Below, piece by piece: positions 1 to 8,451 of a DNA stretch of 64,000 bases (its first letter is position 1; every line of letters begins with the position of its first letter). The DNA is from Cyanobacteria bacterium FACHB-63 (GTDB lineage Bacteria; Cyanobacteriota; Cyanobacteriia; Leptolyngbyales; Leptolyngbyaceae): the NCBI GenBank assembly GCA_014695255.1, contig JACJNX010000031.1:154847-218846 (forward strand), read 5' to 3'. Under the pieces are notes generated by a model. That model was not told where the DNA came from and searched no databases. It worked only from the letters and a program-made list of their open reading frames with translations. Both the position numbers and the translations under genes were made by a program.

Positions 1-1146
1 CGTTCAATCTTCTTGAATCTAGCTCTCATTGCGCTGCTCATCGGTGCAAGTGGTTGCGGAAATCGCAATCGCACGGCTGAAAAGTTGGCAACAGACACAC
101 AAGGCGTACAGAAGTTTGATAGCAACCTGACGTTTAACAACGTGACGCTGGAGCAAGCTAACGACAAAGGGCAGCTTTGGTGGCGGGTGAAGGCGAAGCA
201 GGCGGTCTACGCTAAAGATCAGAAGAATGCGACGGTGCAAGAGCCGAGAGGCGAGCTGTTCCAGGACGGCAAGCCGATCTTTAAGCTCGAAGCGCAACGC
301 AGTGAAATTCAACAAGACGGAAAATCAATTATTCTTAAAGGGCAAATTACTGCCGTTGATATTCGCGATGGATCGGTTCTCAAAGGCAATGAGATGGAAT
401 GGCGACCGACCGAAGATGTGTTGATTATTCGTAACGGATTTAACGCGGATCATAAGCAGGTTCAACTGGCAGCCAAAGAAGGTCGCTTCCTGACTCGCGA
501 TCGACGAGTAGACGTAACGGGGCAAATTGTGGCGCAGGCAAAAGACCCAACGCTACAACTGCGAGGGGAGCGATTAACCTGGCTGATTCAACAGCAGAAA
601 TTGAGCAGCGATCGACCGATTCAAGTTGATCGCTATGAAAACAAGCAAGTGACCGATCGTGGCGCTGCTGATCGAACTGAAGTCGATTTGAAATCTAAAA
701 TTGTCAATCTTCGTCAGAATGCGCGAATTGCCCTACAAAGCTCAAACACGCAAGTCAGCAGCAATGCCCTCAGTTGGAATGTTGATCAAAAAACGCTGTC
801 TTCGAGCGAGCCTGTGACGATCCTAAACTCTGCTCAACAGGTGACGTTGACCGCAAATCAGGGCAATTTGCTGCTCCAGCAGCAAATTGCGAATCTGAGC
901 GGCAATGTGCGTGGCGTTGGGGAAAAGAATCAGTCGCGATTGAGCGCCGATCGTGTGAAGTGGTTCCTGGCGACACAGCAGTTTGAAGCAAACGGCAATG
1001 TGAACTATCAGCAGAGCAATCCGCCCTTTAGTATTGCAGGCCCGCAAGCTTCTGGAAAGTTAGATACTCAACAGGTCGCGGTGAATGGCGGACAGCAAGG
1101 GGGACGAGTGGAAATCCAGATTACACCGCGAGGGTTAGGGCGATAG
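1..1146 (+). CDS. lptC: LptC-like LPS-export periplasmic lipoprotein (5' partial)
   Basis: The reading frame is open to the first base of the window, so the true start probably lies upstream; a TTG at 13 is the first internal candidate. The visible N-terminus is a hydrophobic stretch ending in a lipobox-like LIGASGC, so the protein is probably a lipoprotein. The remaining ~360 residues repeat OstA/LptC-type beta segments with alternating 'V.L..NA' and 'G.V' patterns, as in the long cyanobacterial LptC proteins. Its role would be to bridge the inner-membrane LptBFG transporter to the periplasmic LPS conduit. Family assignment is by pattern recognition; the role follows from the family. Confidence 0.75.
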   Translation, partial: RSIFLNLALIALLIGASGCGNRNRTAEKLATDTQGVQKFDSNLTFNNVTLEQANDKGQLWWRVKAKQAVYAKDQKNATVQEPRGELFQDGKPIFKLEAQRSEIQQDGKSIILKGQITAVDIRDGSVLKGNEMEWRPTEDVLIIRNGFNADHKQVQLAAKEGRFLTRDRRVDVTGQIVAQAKDPTLQLRGERLTWLIQQQKLSSDRPIQVDRYENKQVTDRGAADRTEVDLKSKIVNLRQNARIALQSSNTQVSSNALSWNVDQKTLSSSEPVTILNSAQQVTLTANQGNLLLQQQIANLSGNVRGVGEKNQSRLSADRVKWFLATQQFEANGNVNYQQSNPPFSIAGPQASGKLDTQQVAVNGGQQGGRVEIQITPRGLGR

Positions 1147-1155
1147 GCTTGAGTG

Positions 1156-1551
1156 TTATTGACGCAATTTCATGAGTTCTTGAGGCGAAGCATTCAGTTT
1201 AATTCGCGTGAACATTAATTGGTCGTTTGAGTCGAGCGTAAAGAACCAAGTGACATTTACGCCGAACATCGGCATCTGAACTCTCCCCGTAATTTGAAAT
1301 TCGATCGCGTCTTGGTCGGTAGTGTGAGACATGCCAGCTTGCGGCAAGGCAGTGATTCCAGGAGCTTCTTTTTGTAGATAGGCCGCGATCGCTTCTCGTC
1401 CAATAATCGGCTGCTCAAACGGAGGTTGCATCGCACCGTCGATCGCAAACAACTGGCTGGTTGCCTCAAATTCTTCGGCATTCAGCGTTTCAAAATATTG
1501 CAAAATCGTTGAGTGTGAAATGCCTTCAATTTCGATCGATTGCGTTTGCAT
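1156..1551 (-). CDS. OCP C-terminal-domain homologue (CTDH), NTF2-like
   Basis: A 131-residue NTF2-fold protein that aligns by eye over its whole length with the C-terminal domain of orange carotenoid protein: the YFETLNAEEF, DGAMQPPFEQPIIGREAI and ASPQEL blocks all match. Tyr19 and Trp102 sit where OCP has the Tyr and Trp that hydrogen-bond the ketocarotenoid (Tyr201 and Trp288 in Synechocystis numbering). The second OCP tryptophan, in TPWFG, is Met here (MPMFG). There is no cysteine, so it is unlike CTDHs that form disulfide dimers. The likely role is carotenoid binding or delivery, or singlet-oxygen protection. No OCP or helical carotenoid protein lies nearby. A general SnoaL/NTF2-like protein is the alternative. 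Confidence 0.8.
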   Translation of the reverse strand: MQTQSIEIEGISHSTILQYFETLNAEEFEATSQLFAIDGAMQPPFEQPIIGREAIAAYLQKEAPGITALPQAGMSHTTDQDAIEFQITGRVQMPMFGVNVTWFFTLDSNDQLMFTRIKLNASPQELMKLRQ

Positions 1552-1626
1552 GGATTGACCTCACTCGCTCCGACCAAACTACTGGATTATTAGAATAGAA
1601 GTCCTGCTTCTGCGGATGGAATTTTG

Positions 1627-2547
1627 ATGTCACGAACGGAAGAAATTAAGCAAAAAGCGATCGAGCTTGGGTTTCACAAAGTCGGTATTGCCTCGGTGGA
1701 CAATTCGGCTCAAATCAATGCAGTTCAGGCTTTGCAAAATTGGCTCGATCGAGGCTTTCAAGCAGACATGGCATGGATGGAAAATCCGAAGCGTCAAAAT
1801 ATTCGAGAATTAGTCCCAGAAGCGCGATCGATCATTGCGGTGGCGCTGAACTATTACACTGGGCAGCAGCGACCAGAGGGAAAGGAATATGCAAAGATTT
1901 CTCGCTATGGCTGGGGACGCGATTATCATCGGATTTTGCATAAGAAGTTGAAAGCGTTTTCGACCTGGCTAGAGCGCGACGGTACACAGGCACGTTATTT
2001 TGCAGACACGGCTCCGGTACAAGATAAGTTTTGGGCGCAACAAGCAGGACTCGGTTGGATGGCGAAAAATGGCAATGTAATCACTCGCGAATATGGTTCC
2101 TGGGTGTTTCTCGGTGGTATTGTCACTGATTTAGAGTTAGCGATCGATCAACCTCACACGCAGCATTGTGGAACCTGTACTCGCTGCATTGATGCTTGTC
2201 CAACTGATGCAATCACAGAACCATTTGTCATCGATGCAAATCGGTGTATTGCGTACCATACGATCGAGAATCGCGCCGAAACGCTTCCAGAGATTGATCT
2301 CAAGGGTTGGGTGGCAGGATGTGATATTTGTCAGGACGTTTGCCCCTGGAATCAGCGATTCGCTCAAGAAACCGATGTGCAAGATTTTCAGCCGCGATCG
2401 TGGAATGTTGCACCCACCTTGCAAGAACTAGCTGAAATTTCGGAGGAGGAGTACGATCGGCGCTTTACTGGATCAGCATTACGGCGGATTAAAATCGGGA
2501 TGCTGCGGCGAAATGCGAGAGCGAATTTATTCAGGTTTGAGCGTTAG
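1627..2547 (+). CDS. queG: Epoxyqueuosine reductase QueG
   Basis: Cobalamin-dependent iron-sulfur enzyme that reduces epoxyqueuosine to queuosine in tRNA (last step of Q biosynthesis, cytoplasm). Of 306 residues, the N-terminal part carries the QueG cobalamin-binding fold (HKVGIAS..., WGRDYHRILHKKL, YFADTAPVQDKFWAQQAGLGW). A ferredoxin-like segment follows with CGTCTRCIDACP (Cys181, 184, 187, 191) and CDICQDVCPWN (Cys232, 235, 239). ATG at 1627 is chosen over the TTG one codon upstream. The length fits the family's shorter members, which lack a C-terminal HEAT repeat. It is divergent from the CTDH gene. Confidence 0.95.
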   Translation: MSRTEEIKQKAIELGFHKVGIASVDNSAQINAVQALQNWLDRGFQADMAWMENPKRQNIRELVPEARSIIAVALNYYTGQQRPEGKEYAKISRYGWGRDYHRILHKKLKAFSTWLERDGTQARYFADTAPVQDKFWAQQAGLGWMAKNGNVITREYGSWVFLGGIVTDLELAIDQPHTQHCGTCTRCIDACPTDAITEPFVIDANRCIAYHTIENRAETLPEIDLKGWVAGCDICQDVCPWNQRFAQETDVQDFQPRSWNVAPTLQELAEISEEEYDRRFTGSALRRIKIGMLRRNARANLFRFER

Positions 2548-2605
2548 ACGGTAGCACAAATCAGATTTTGAGATCTACCGTCTGCGATCGTGTTCGTGCC
2601 TCTAC

Positions 2606-2920
2606 TTAGTTCGATTCTGCTAACACGGCTTGCAATCGACTGCGAAACTCACCCTTTGGATGTCCACCTTTCACCTCACCCAAAATCTTAAACTCCTCTT
2701 CGGGTGAATCACAAATGATGTAGGTGGGCCATCCCATCTCAGCTTTATCCGGATACTGAGCCAGCAAAATCTTGCGGTACTTCCGATAAGTTGCTGTATC
2801 TTGCATTTTCACATCCACAAACTGCAAGCCCAACTCTTCAGTTACTTTTTGATCGTAGAACGACATCTTGTGACAAATTCCACAATCTTCCGACGAAAAC
2901 TTAATTACTGCACGAGCCAT
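2606..2920 (-). CDS. Thioredoxin-like protein with CGIC motif
   Basis: A 104-residue thioredoxin-fold protein starting MARAVIKFSSEDCGICHKMSF, with the redox pair Cys13/Cys16 in CGIC instead of the usual CGPC. A cis-proline-like 'GWPTYIICD' follows the central strand, as in thioredoxins. ATG at 2920 is preferred: it begins directly at strand beta-1, whereas the longer frame needs a TTG at 2980 and adds 20 polar residues without a family match. The likely role is dithiol exchange in the cytoplasm; partner unknown. It is transcribed convergently with queG and divergently from the DUF2854 gene. Confidence 0.8.
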   Translation of the reverse strand: MARAVIKFSSEDCGICHKMSFYDQKVTEELGLQFVDVKMQDTATYRKYRKILLAQYPDKAEMGWPTYIICDSPEEEFKILGEVKGGHPKGEFRSRLQAVLAESN

Positions 2921-3049
2921 ATTCAAATCATTCTTGAAATACCGTTCCAGCGTAAAAGATCTTGAGGTCGATCGTGCCAATTTCGTAAAACTCTGTTAAC
3001 TGGAATTCTGCGATAATACTGTTAATAAATATTGCAGCGAGTCAGTCCT

Positions 3050-3616
3050 ATGTTTCTTCGTCGAATTCCTCTCGGTGCGTTGTGTCTGGGTGGAGGAACC
3101 ATCATTACGATCGTTGGCTTTGCCGCGTATGCGCTCAACTACGCAGCTCTCAATATGATCGGGTTCTTCTATGGAATTCCTCTACTCTTAGGTGGTGTTG
3201 CGCTTAAAATCACCGAACTGCGCCCGGTGCCGCTTACCATTCCTACTACCCCCGAAGTAGAAGCACTCAAAGAAACTCAAGCAACCGCTACCCAAAAACA
3301 AGTCTTCGACGATGTCACGCGCTTTCGCTACGGGCAAGAAGCCCATCTCGATAGTGCGCTCAAGTTCTTGGGACTCAGCCCAAGTGACGACGATCGACCT
3401 ACTCTAGTTGGTCTGCGCGAGGAAAATCGAGGCGGCGCTTATGCAATGGTGTTAGAATTCGATTCCCCGTTTATCTCGCTTGAAACTTGGCAGAAAAAAG
3501 TTGAGAAGATGACCACATTTTTTGGTCCAGGTGTCCGAGTTGAAGTGGTGCAGCCTGAAGAAGAACGAGTCGATCTCGCGATCGTTGCTACCCCCAGCGT
3601 CACTGCCGCCGTTTAG
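3050..3616 (+). CDS. DUF2854 membrane protein
   Basis: 188 residues. Two hydrophobic segments lie at ~7-30 and ~35-53 (LGALCLGGGTIITIVGFAAY and NMIGFFYGIPLLLGGVALKI), followed by a ~135-residue soluble domain (FDDVTRFRYGQEAHLDSALKFLGL). This is the layout of the DUF2854 family of cyanobacteria and plastids, which are membrane or thylakoid proteins of unknown function. ATG at 3050 is chosen because translation then begins immediately before the first membrane segment; the frame also contains a TTG at 3032. No function is assigned. Confidence 0.8.
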   Translation: MFLRRIPLGALCLGGGTIITIVGFAAYALNYAALNMIGFFYGIPLLLGGVALKITELRPVPLTIPTTPEVEALKETQATATQKQVFDDVTRFRYGQEAHLDSALKFLGLSPSDDDRPTLVGLREENRGGAYAMVLEFDSPFISLETWQKKVEKMTTFFGPGVRVEVVQPEEERVDLAIVATPSVTAAV

Positions 3617-3626
3617 CGACTAAAAA

Positions 3627-3648
3627 AGCCGTCCAACATTGGACGGCT
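3627..3648 (-). terminator. Rho-independent terminator of rplU-rpmA
   Basis: An 8-bp perfect stem (3627-3634 with 3641-3648) and 6-nt loop are followed, reading the minus strand, by a run of six T (3622-3627). It sits between the convergent DUF2854 and rpmA genes. On the plus strand the downstream T-run is weak, so it mainly serves rpmA. Confidence 0.85.
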
Positions 3649-3668
3649 CTTAATCCTTCGAGTTCGAC

Positions 3669-3938
3669 TTAAGCCGAAGCTTCTGCGACTGAATAAACGC
3701 TGACCTTCTGACGGTCTTTACCCACGCGCTCGAACTTCACTTCACCTTCAATCAGTGCAAACAGCGTGTCATCGGTGCCACGCCCAACGTTATTTCCAGG
3801 ATGAAACTTCGTGCCACGTTGACGCACCAAGATATTTCCTGCCTTCACAACTTGACCACCGAACCGCTTCACACCCAAACGCTGAGCGTTAGAATCGCGT
3901 CCGTTGCGGGTACTACCTGTTCCCTTCTTATGAGCCAT
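3669..3938 (-). CDS. rpmA: 50S ribosomal protein L27
   Basis: 89 residues beginning [24 protein letters not shown], the L27 signature whose flexible N-terminus reaches the peptidyl-transferase centre. No N-terminal extension of the Firmicute cleaved type is present. It lies 35 bp downstream of rplU in the classical rplU-rpmA pair and is followed by the hairpin and T-run at 3622-3648. Confidence 0.98.
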   Translation of the reverse strand: MAHKKGTGSTRNGRDSNAQRLGVKRFGGQVVKAGNILVRQRGTKFHPGNNVGRGTDDTLFALIEGEVKFERVGKDRQKVSVYSVAEASA

Positions 3939-3973
3939 AATTCCCTCTGAAATGGTGTTCTCGAATCTCTAGA

Positions 3974-4327
3974 TTAACCGTTCGCTTGTTCTTTAGTCGC
4001 GATCGCGCTACCACCCAAGCTGATTGAATCAATCATAATCCGGGTCAATTCTTGACGATGACCGCGTTTTTTGCGGGTTTTCTTTTTCGGTTGCATCTTG
4101 TAGACGATGACCTTGCGTCCGCGCAGGTGACGCATCACCGTTGCCTGAACGATCGCGCCTTCCACAACGGGCGCACCGATGCTGATGTCACCTTCGTTGT
4201 TCACAAACAACACGCGATCGATGTCGATCTGCGAGTCCACGTCTCCCACAAGGCGATTTACATCATAAAAGCGACTCGGTTCGACCCGAATTTGCTGCCC
4301 TGCGATCTCGATAATTGCGTAAGCCAT
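3974..4327 (-). CDS. rplU: 50S ribosomal protein L21
   Basis: 117 residues; MAYAIIEIAGQQIRVEPSRF at the start and the basic KPKKKTRKKRGHRQELTRIMI block are characteristic of L21, which binds 23S rRNA early in large-subunit assembly. First gene of the rplU-rpmA operon. An AGGA sequence lies about 10 bases upstream of the ATG. The ~180-bp leader upstream has a weak promoter candidate. Confidence 0.98.
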   Translation of the reverse strand: MAYAIIEIAGQQIRVEPSRFYDVNRLVGDVDSQIDIDRVLFVNNEGDISIGAPVVEGAIVQATVMRHLRGRKVIVYKMQPKKKTRKKRGHRQELTRIMIDSISLGGSAIATKEQANG

Positions 4328-4405
4328 GAGTTTTTCCTGAGTAGTCGCCGTACAGGTCGCGATTTCTTGAGAATCGCAGTTGACAAATACCTGATCCGAG
4401 CATGA

Positions 4406-4432
4406 ATTGTAAGCCAGTTATCTAGTATGCAA
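4406..4432 (-). promoter_or_regulatory. Possible sigma-70-type promoter for rplU
   Basis: On the minus strand a TACAAT -10 box (4406-4411) lies 15 bp downstream of TTGCAT (4427-4432). The -10 is good, the -35 is poor and the spacing is short. It would give an ~75-nt leader before rplU. Weak evidence. Confidence 0.3.
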
Positions 4433-4511
4433 AATGTAAAGCGATCGTGTCAAGTCACATTTTCTGCGGGTGCAAGATACACTAAAAGTAAGGTGAAGAT
4501 TTGAGATCCCT

Positions 4512-5345
4512 ATGGCAGAAATCGTCCGGCAGAGTGAGCTACTGAATCAGACTGTCCTTGATCGCGCTTCGATGCAGGAAGTAGGACAGGTAGAGGTACT
4601 GTGGATGTACCCGAAAGTGAATCGGGTGTTGGGATTTATCTGCAAATCGGGCTGGCTAGGCAAGAAAAAAACGGCGTTTAACTTGCACCAGCTAGAAGCG
4701 ATCGGGAGCGATGGCGTTTTGGTGAATTCGCCGCCTGTCGAAACAGATGTCGAGAAGGTAAGACAGCTTGAATCGCTTGTCGGTTGCGAATTGTGGACGG
4801 ATGCAGGCGATCAGGTTGGGAAGATTGTCGATTATCTGTTTGATTTAGAAACGGGTGAAATCGAGCATTATTTATATGTTTCCGATGGTTGGGGAGGCAT
4901 TGTGGGAAGCGTTTATCTTCTGCCACCGAACTATATTTTGAGATACGGCAGTCGGCGCGTCATGGTTCCCAAGGAATCGGTCGAATCGTTCGCGGTGTAT
5001 CGGGGTGGAATGCAGGAGAAATTCTCGAAAGTTAAGGATCTATTTAGTGAGGAGAGGGGTCAGGTCACGCAAGAGGTGCGATCGCTTGCCGAACTTGCCC
5101 GCGAAAAAGCTCGCCGACTAAAAGACAAGGCGCGATCGTTCACCGAACAAGCCTATGAATTTGTCGAAGACATTGCGCTCGATGAAACAGAGCCTTATGC
5201 TGCTCCGGCTTCTGAGCCTGCACCTTGGGATGATTGGGAAGATGAACCTGCCCCAAAATCGCAGGAACTCAAAACGCCTGTAGAGCCGAAGCGATCGTCG
5301 AAATCTCCAGCTGCTGATGCTTGGGATGATGACGACTGGATGTGA
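4512..5345 (+). CDS. PRC-barrel domain protein
   Basis: 277 residues. The first ~70 (QTVLDRASMQEVGQVEVLWM) and residues ~85-155 (LVGCELWTDAGDQVGKIVDYLFDLETGEIEHYLY) form two PRC-barrel-like units. The C-terminal third is charged and low in complexity: a Lys/Arg/Glu helix (EKARRLKDKARSFTEQAYEF), then an acidic tail with repeated Asp-Trp-Asp patterns (WDDWEDE, AWDDDDWM). PRC barrels act as binding modules in RNA processing and photosynthetic assembly; the specific role here is unknown. It is divergent from rplU. Confidence 0.8.
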   Translation: MAEIVRQSELLNQTVLDRASMQEVGQVEVLWMYPKVNRVLGFICKSGWLGKKKTAFNLHQLEAIGSDGVLVNSPPVETDVEKVRQLESLVGCELWTDAGDQVGKIVDYLFDLETGEIEHYLYVSDGWGGIVGSVYLLPPNYILRYGSRRVMVPKESVESFAVYRGGMQEKFSKVKDLFSEERGQVTQEVRSLAELAREKARRLKDKARSFTEQAYEFVEDIALDETEPYAAPASEPAPWDDWEDEPAPKSQELKTPVEPKRSSKSPAADAWDDDDWM

Positions 5346-5453
5346 AGATTACCAATTCAAAATAGTATTTCTCCGGATTGCAGTTCTTTCTTTGTCGTAG
5401 TGAATTTGAAGTGCTGACATGAGCGGCTCAATTTCAAACGGTAGAGAAAAACC

Positions 5454-7610
5454 ATGCAACGAAAATGGATTACATTTTTAGGACTGTTGCTGAGCAGTCT
5501 ATTGCTCATTATCCTGAGTCAGGCGCAGCCTGCTTTGTCGATCGCGCCTCCTGCGGCAACAGTGACCAAAACGGCGGCAGAAATGGGTAAATTGATCGGG
5601 CGTAAACTAACACGCCCGATTCTGATTACAGACAAAAAATCTGCTCCTTCTATCTTTGCCCAGAGCATCAAAGAAGCGGCGGGACATGGAGCCGTGACGA
5701 TCGCTGCTACCAAAGAAGGCGGCAAATGGCGGGAACAAGACGAAGGCGAGGCGATGGATACCTGCTGGATCGTCTGGCTGTCCTCTTATGCTAACGACGC
5801 ACAAGATAAATCCCTGCTGGCTCACGAAATTTATCACTGCTTTCAAAATGAGCTGCTTGGCGTGAACCAGTTACCGGGATGGTTCATTGAAGGAGCGGCA
5901 ATGTGGGCAGGTGAAGAATACGCAGGCGGAACCAAGATGAGCAGTCCGATGTGGAAGGACTATTTAAGCGGTGAAAAATCACTTTTTGATCGCGGCTACG
6001 ATGCGATCGGTTTTTATGCTCACCTGAAAAATAGCGGGGTTAACGTTTGGAAGCTGCTCGATTCGACCATGAAAAGCGCGTCCAAAGATTCGGATGTTCT
6101 ATTCAATCAGATCGTCAAATCTGCTGGAGATTCTTTTCTGACAAATTGGGCATCTGGACTCGCCCGGAATTCTAAAGCGGGACCAGATTGGGATGCCGCA
6201 GGGCCAGGAATCACTGCGGATAAGCGATCGCCCTACTCGGTCTCCATTTCGCCCGGTTCGCCGCTATCTCGCGAAATCACACGCGGAACTCAAGCCCTAT
6301 ACGAGATCAACATCCCCAGTGGAAAGATCATTCGGTTCGATATCAGAGGGTATGGAGCCTTGCGCTGGACGGGTGGCAGTAGCGACATTCTGAAGTTTAG
6401 CCAGGTGTTTAATAAGCGCTACTGTGTGGGAGAAACCTGTCGCTGTGAAAATGGAAATTCTCCCTCCGGTGTAGAGTTGGCTCCGTCGAATCAAGTTTTG
6501 CTAGCGGTGACGGGCACCACACGAGCGACCAAAGTGGATGTGACGGCGGAAGACAATTCTTGTAAAAAGAAAGACCCTAATAGCGGCAGTAGCGGTAGCG
6601 GAAATAGCGGTGGGAATTCAGGCGGCACTGGGTCTAACTCACCGAATAGCGGCAACACAAAAACCGGAGCAAGCTATGGCGATCCGCATTTGATTACCTT
6701 TGATGGGTTCCGCTACAGCTTCCAAACGATCGGTGAATTTCTGCTGAGTCAATCTCAGGATCAGAAGTTTGTGGTTCAAACGCGGCAAGCTCAAGTTCCA
6801 GGGCAAGAATTAACGCTGAATCGTGCGGTTGCCCTGAAAGTCGGCAACGATCGCATCGGATTCTACACCACTAAAGACTCAGCCCCGATCGTGCGCGTTA
6901 ATGGGGAAATGAACACCAGCGATCGCCGCTCTTTTGCAGATGGCTCAATGCAGAAACGCAGCGATCGGGAATATGTGGTGCAGTGGAATAGCGGAGAACA
7001 AGCCACAATTCGACTGATTGAAGTGGCAAAAATGACGTTTCTCAATGTCACGCTCAATGTCCCCGATCGAGCAAATCGATATACCGGACTTTTAGGGAAC
7101 TTAGACGGCAATGCGGCAAACGACTTACGAACCCGCGCCGGTCGGGTGATTCCAACGAAATCGAGCTACGGTCAATTCACCAGTGCGTTGAGCAATCTTC
7201 TGCCTACGCCGATTCCTTTATCCAGCATCGAAACGGCGTTTCTTGATCAGCTTCATCGTGAATTTGGTGATAGTTGGCGGATTCAGCAGAATGAGTCGCT
7301 GTTTGATTATGAGGCGGGACAATCGACAGAAACGTTTAGCGATCGTCGCTTCCCCCGTCGTTATCTGACATTAGGCTCATTGATGCCTGCCCAACTGCGA
7401 TCGGCAGAAACCGTTTGCCGCAATGCAAGAGTCGAAGCGAGTTTGCTAGAAGGCTGCATTTTTGATGTCGGTCTGACAAATCAGCCTGGATTTGCTCAAG
7501 CCGCAGCGAATGCGCTGGTACAAGGAGTGATTGATCGGGCAGTCGATCGCGTTATCGATCGAGTCCAAGAGAAAATTCCAGTGAAGCTTCCGATTCGCTT
7601 CCCCTGGTAA
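5454..7610 (+). CDS. Secreted HExxH metallopeptidase-like / von Willebrand D protein
   Basis: 718 residues. A signal peptide covers ~1-30. Residues ~40-240 hold a metallopeptidase-like region with HEIYH (His124, Glu125, His128) followed by GWFIEGAAMW (Glu146), the HExxH...E pattern of gluzincin zinc peptidases. A middle beta region (~260-365) with four cysteines precedes a Ser/Gly/Asn linker (~372-403). From ~407 the YGDPHLITFDGFRYSF motif marks a vWD domain running to ~560 (GLLGNLDGNAANDL). The C-terminus ends with a VIDRAVDRVIDRV repeat. Probably exported and surface-related. The catalytic assignment is inference; the vWD call is firm. Confidence 0.8.
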   Translation: MQRKWITFLGLLLSSLLLIILSQAQPALSIAPPAATVTKTAAEMGKLIGRKLTRPILITDKKSAPSIFAQSIKEAAGHGAVTIAATKEGGKWREQDEGEAMDTCWIVWLSSYANDAQDKSLLAHEIYHCFQNELLGVNQLPGWFIEGAAMWAGEEYAGGTKMSSPMWKDYLSGEKSLFDRGYDAIGFYAHLKNSGVNVWKLLDSTMKSASKDSDVLFNQIVKSAGDSFLTNWASGLARNSKAGPDWDAAGPGITADKRSPYSVSISPGSPLSREITRGTQALYEINIPSGKIIRFDIRGYGALRWTGGSSDILKFSQVFNKRYCVGETCRCENGNSPSGVELAPSNQVLLAVTGTTRATKVDVTAEDNSCKKKDPNSGSSGSGNSGGNSGGTGSNSPNSGNTKTGASYGDPHLITFDGFRYSFQTIGEFLLSQSQDQKFVVQTRQAQVPGQELTLNRAVALKVGNDRIGFYTTKDSAPIVRVNGEMNTSDRRSFADGSMQKRSDREYVVQWNSGEQATIRLIEVAKMTFLNVTLNVPDRANRYTGLLGNLDGNAANDLRTRAGRVIPTKSSYGQFTSALSNLLPTPIPLSSIETAFLDQLHREFGDSWRIQQNESLFDYEAGQSTETFSDRRFPRRYLTLGSLMPAQLRSAETVCRNARVEASLLEGCIFDVGLTNQPGFAQAAANALVQGVIDRAVDRVIDRVQEKIPVKLPIRFPW

Positions 7611-7657
7611 AGAAAACCGTGAACTCGATCTGTCTTGTCGAGTTCACGGTTTTCTTT
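7609..7657. terminator. Bidirectional terminator
   Basis: A perfect 20-bp stem (7609-7628 with 7638-7657) with a 9-nt loop between two convergent genes. A/T-rich stem ends supply T-rich 3' ends in both directions. The stem overlaps the last bases of both genes. Confidence 0.85.
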
Positions 7658-8324
7658 AGATTGCGTCAATATTAACGGTTTCGATCGCAGGTGTCTTTCT
7701 GGCGATGGTCGATCGTTGCCGAGACACTAACTCTGTTCCGGTGCGCTGGTTATTAGCGCGGTATTTTTCTGTGATTTTTTGACCCGTCAAGAAATTGCTG
7801 CTTTCACGAGTTGCGTCTCCGGTCAGGCGATCGAACTGTCGCACATCTTGACCAATCAGCACCAGCCGCTTAGACGCTTTATCAATCCAGAAGCGGTGCA
7901 AAGTCTGTGTTCCATCGCGAGAGCCGCGTAGCTGATCGACTAAAAGCACACCGTTCTCAATTTTGACTTGAATCGATTCCAACATACCGCCGCAGGATGA
8001 ACACAGCAATAGACGTGGAGCCATGCCGATGCGCTGCCATTGACCGTTCGGTTGTCTTTGCAGAACGAGCAGCATCCGCGCCCGATCGCCCCCCGAATTT
8101 GCCGTCTGAATCAATCTCAAAACTGTATCCGCTCTGCGATCGCCATTCAGATCGCCTTCGGTTCTTCCTTCAACTTGCCAGCCTTTCGGCACCAAGGCTT
8201 GAACACTGGTTGCTGTTGTGGTCAACTCAGCCAAGTTGATTTTTTGGGGAGATTGGGCGATCGCAGGCGCAACCGGAGCGATCGCGAACAACGCCATGAC
8301 TAGACTCGAAATTGCGTATTTCAT
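7656..8324 (-). CDS. Secreted hypothetical protein (FG-GAP/VCBS-like calcium motif)
   Basis: 222 residues with a clear signal peptide (MKYAISSLVMALFAIAPVAP, cleavage after AIA). The mature part contains EGDLNGDRRADTVLRLI, which resembles the DxNxD..D calcium loop of FG-GAP/VCBS repeat proteins, and one CSSCGG pair. No family name is recognised. It converges on the vWD protein gene and shares its terminator. Function unknown; location likely periplasm or outside the cell. Confidence 0.7.
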   Translation of the reverse strand: MKYAISSLVMALFAIAPVAPAIAQSPQKINLAELTTTATSVQALVPKGWQVEGRTEGDLNGDRRADTVLRLIQTANSGGDRARMLLVLQRQPNGQWQRIGMAPRLLLCSSCGGMLESIQVKIENGVLLVDQLRGSRDGTQTLHRFWIDKASKRLVLIGQDVRQFDRLTGDATRESSNFLTGQKITEKYRANNQRTGTELVSRQRSTIARKTPAIETVNIDAI

Positions 8325-8451
8325 AAGAGCAGATTTGACTACCGGGCTTCAGTAGTATAGGCTTCAAGCCCAATTATCTTAACTGCGGAAATTACAAGTC
8401 TCAGTGATTGATTTCTGTCAATGGCAATGTGCTGTGATCGCTCGAATTGTC

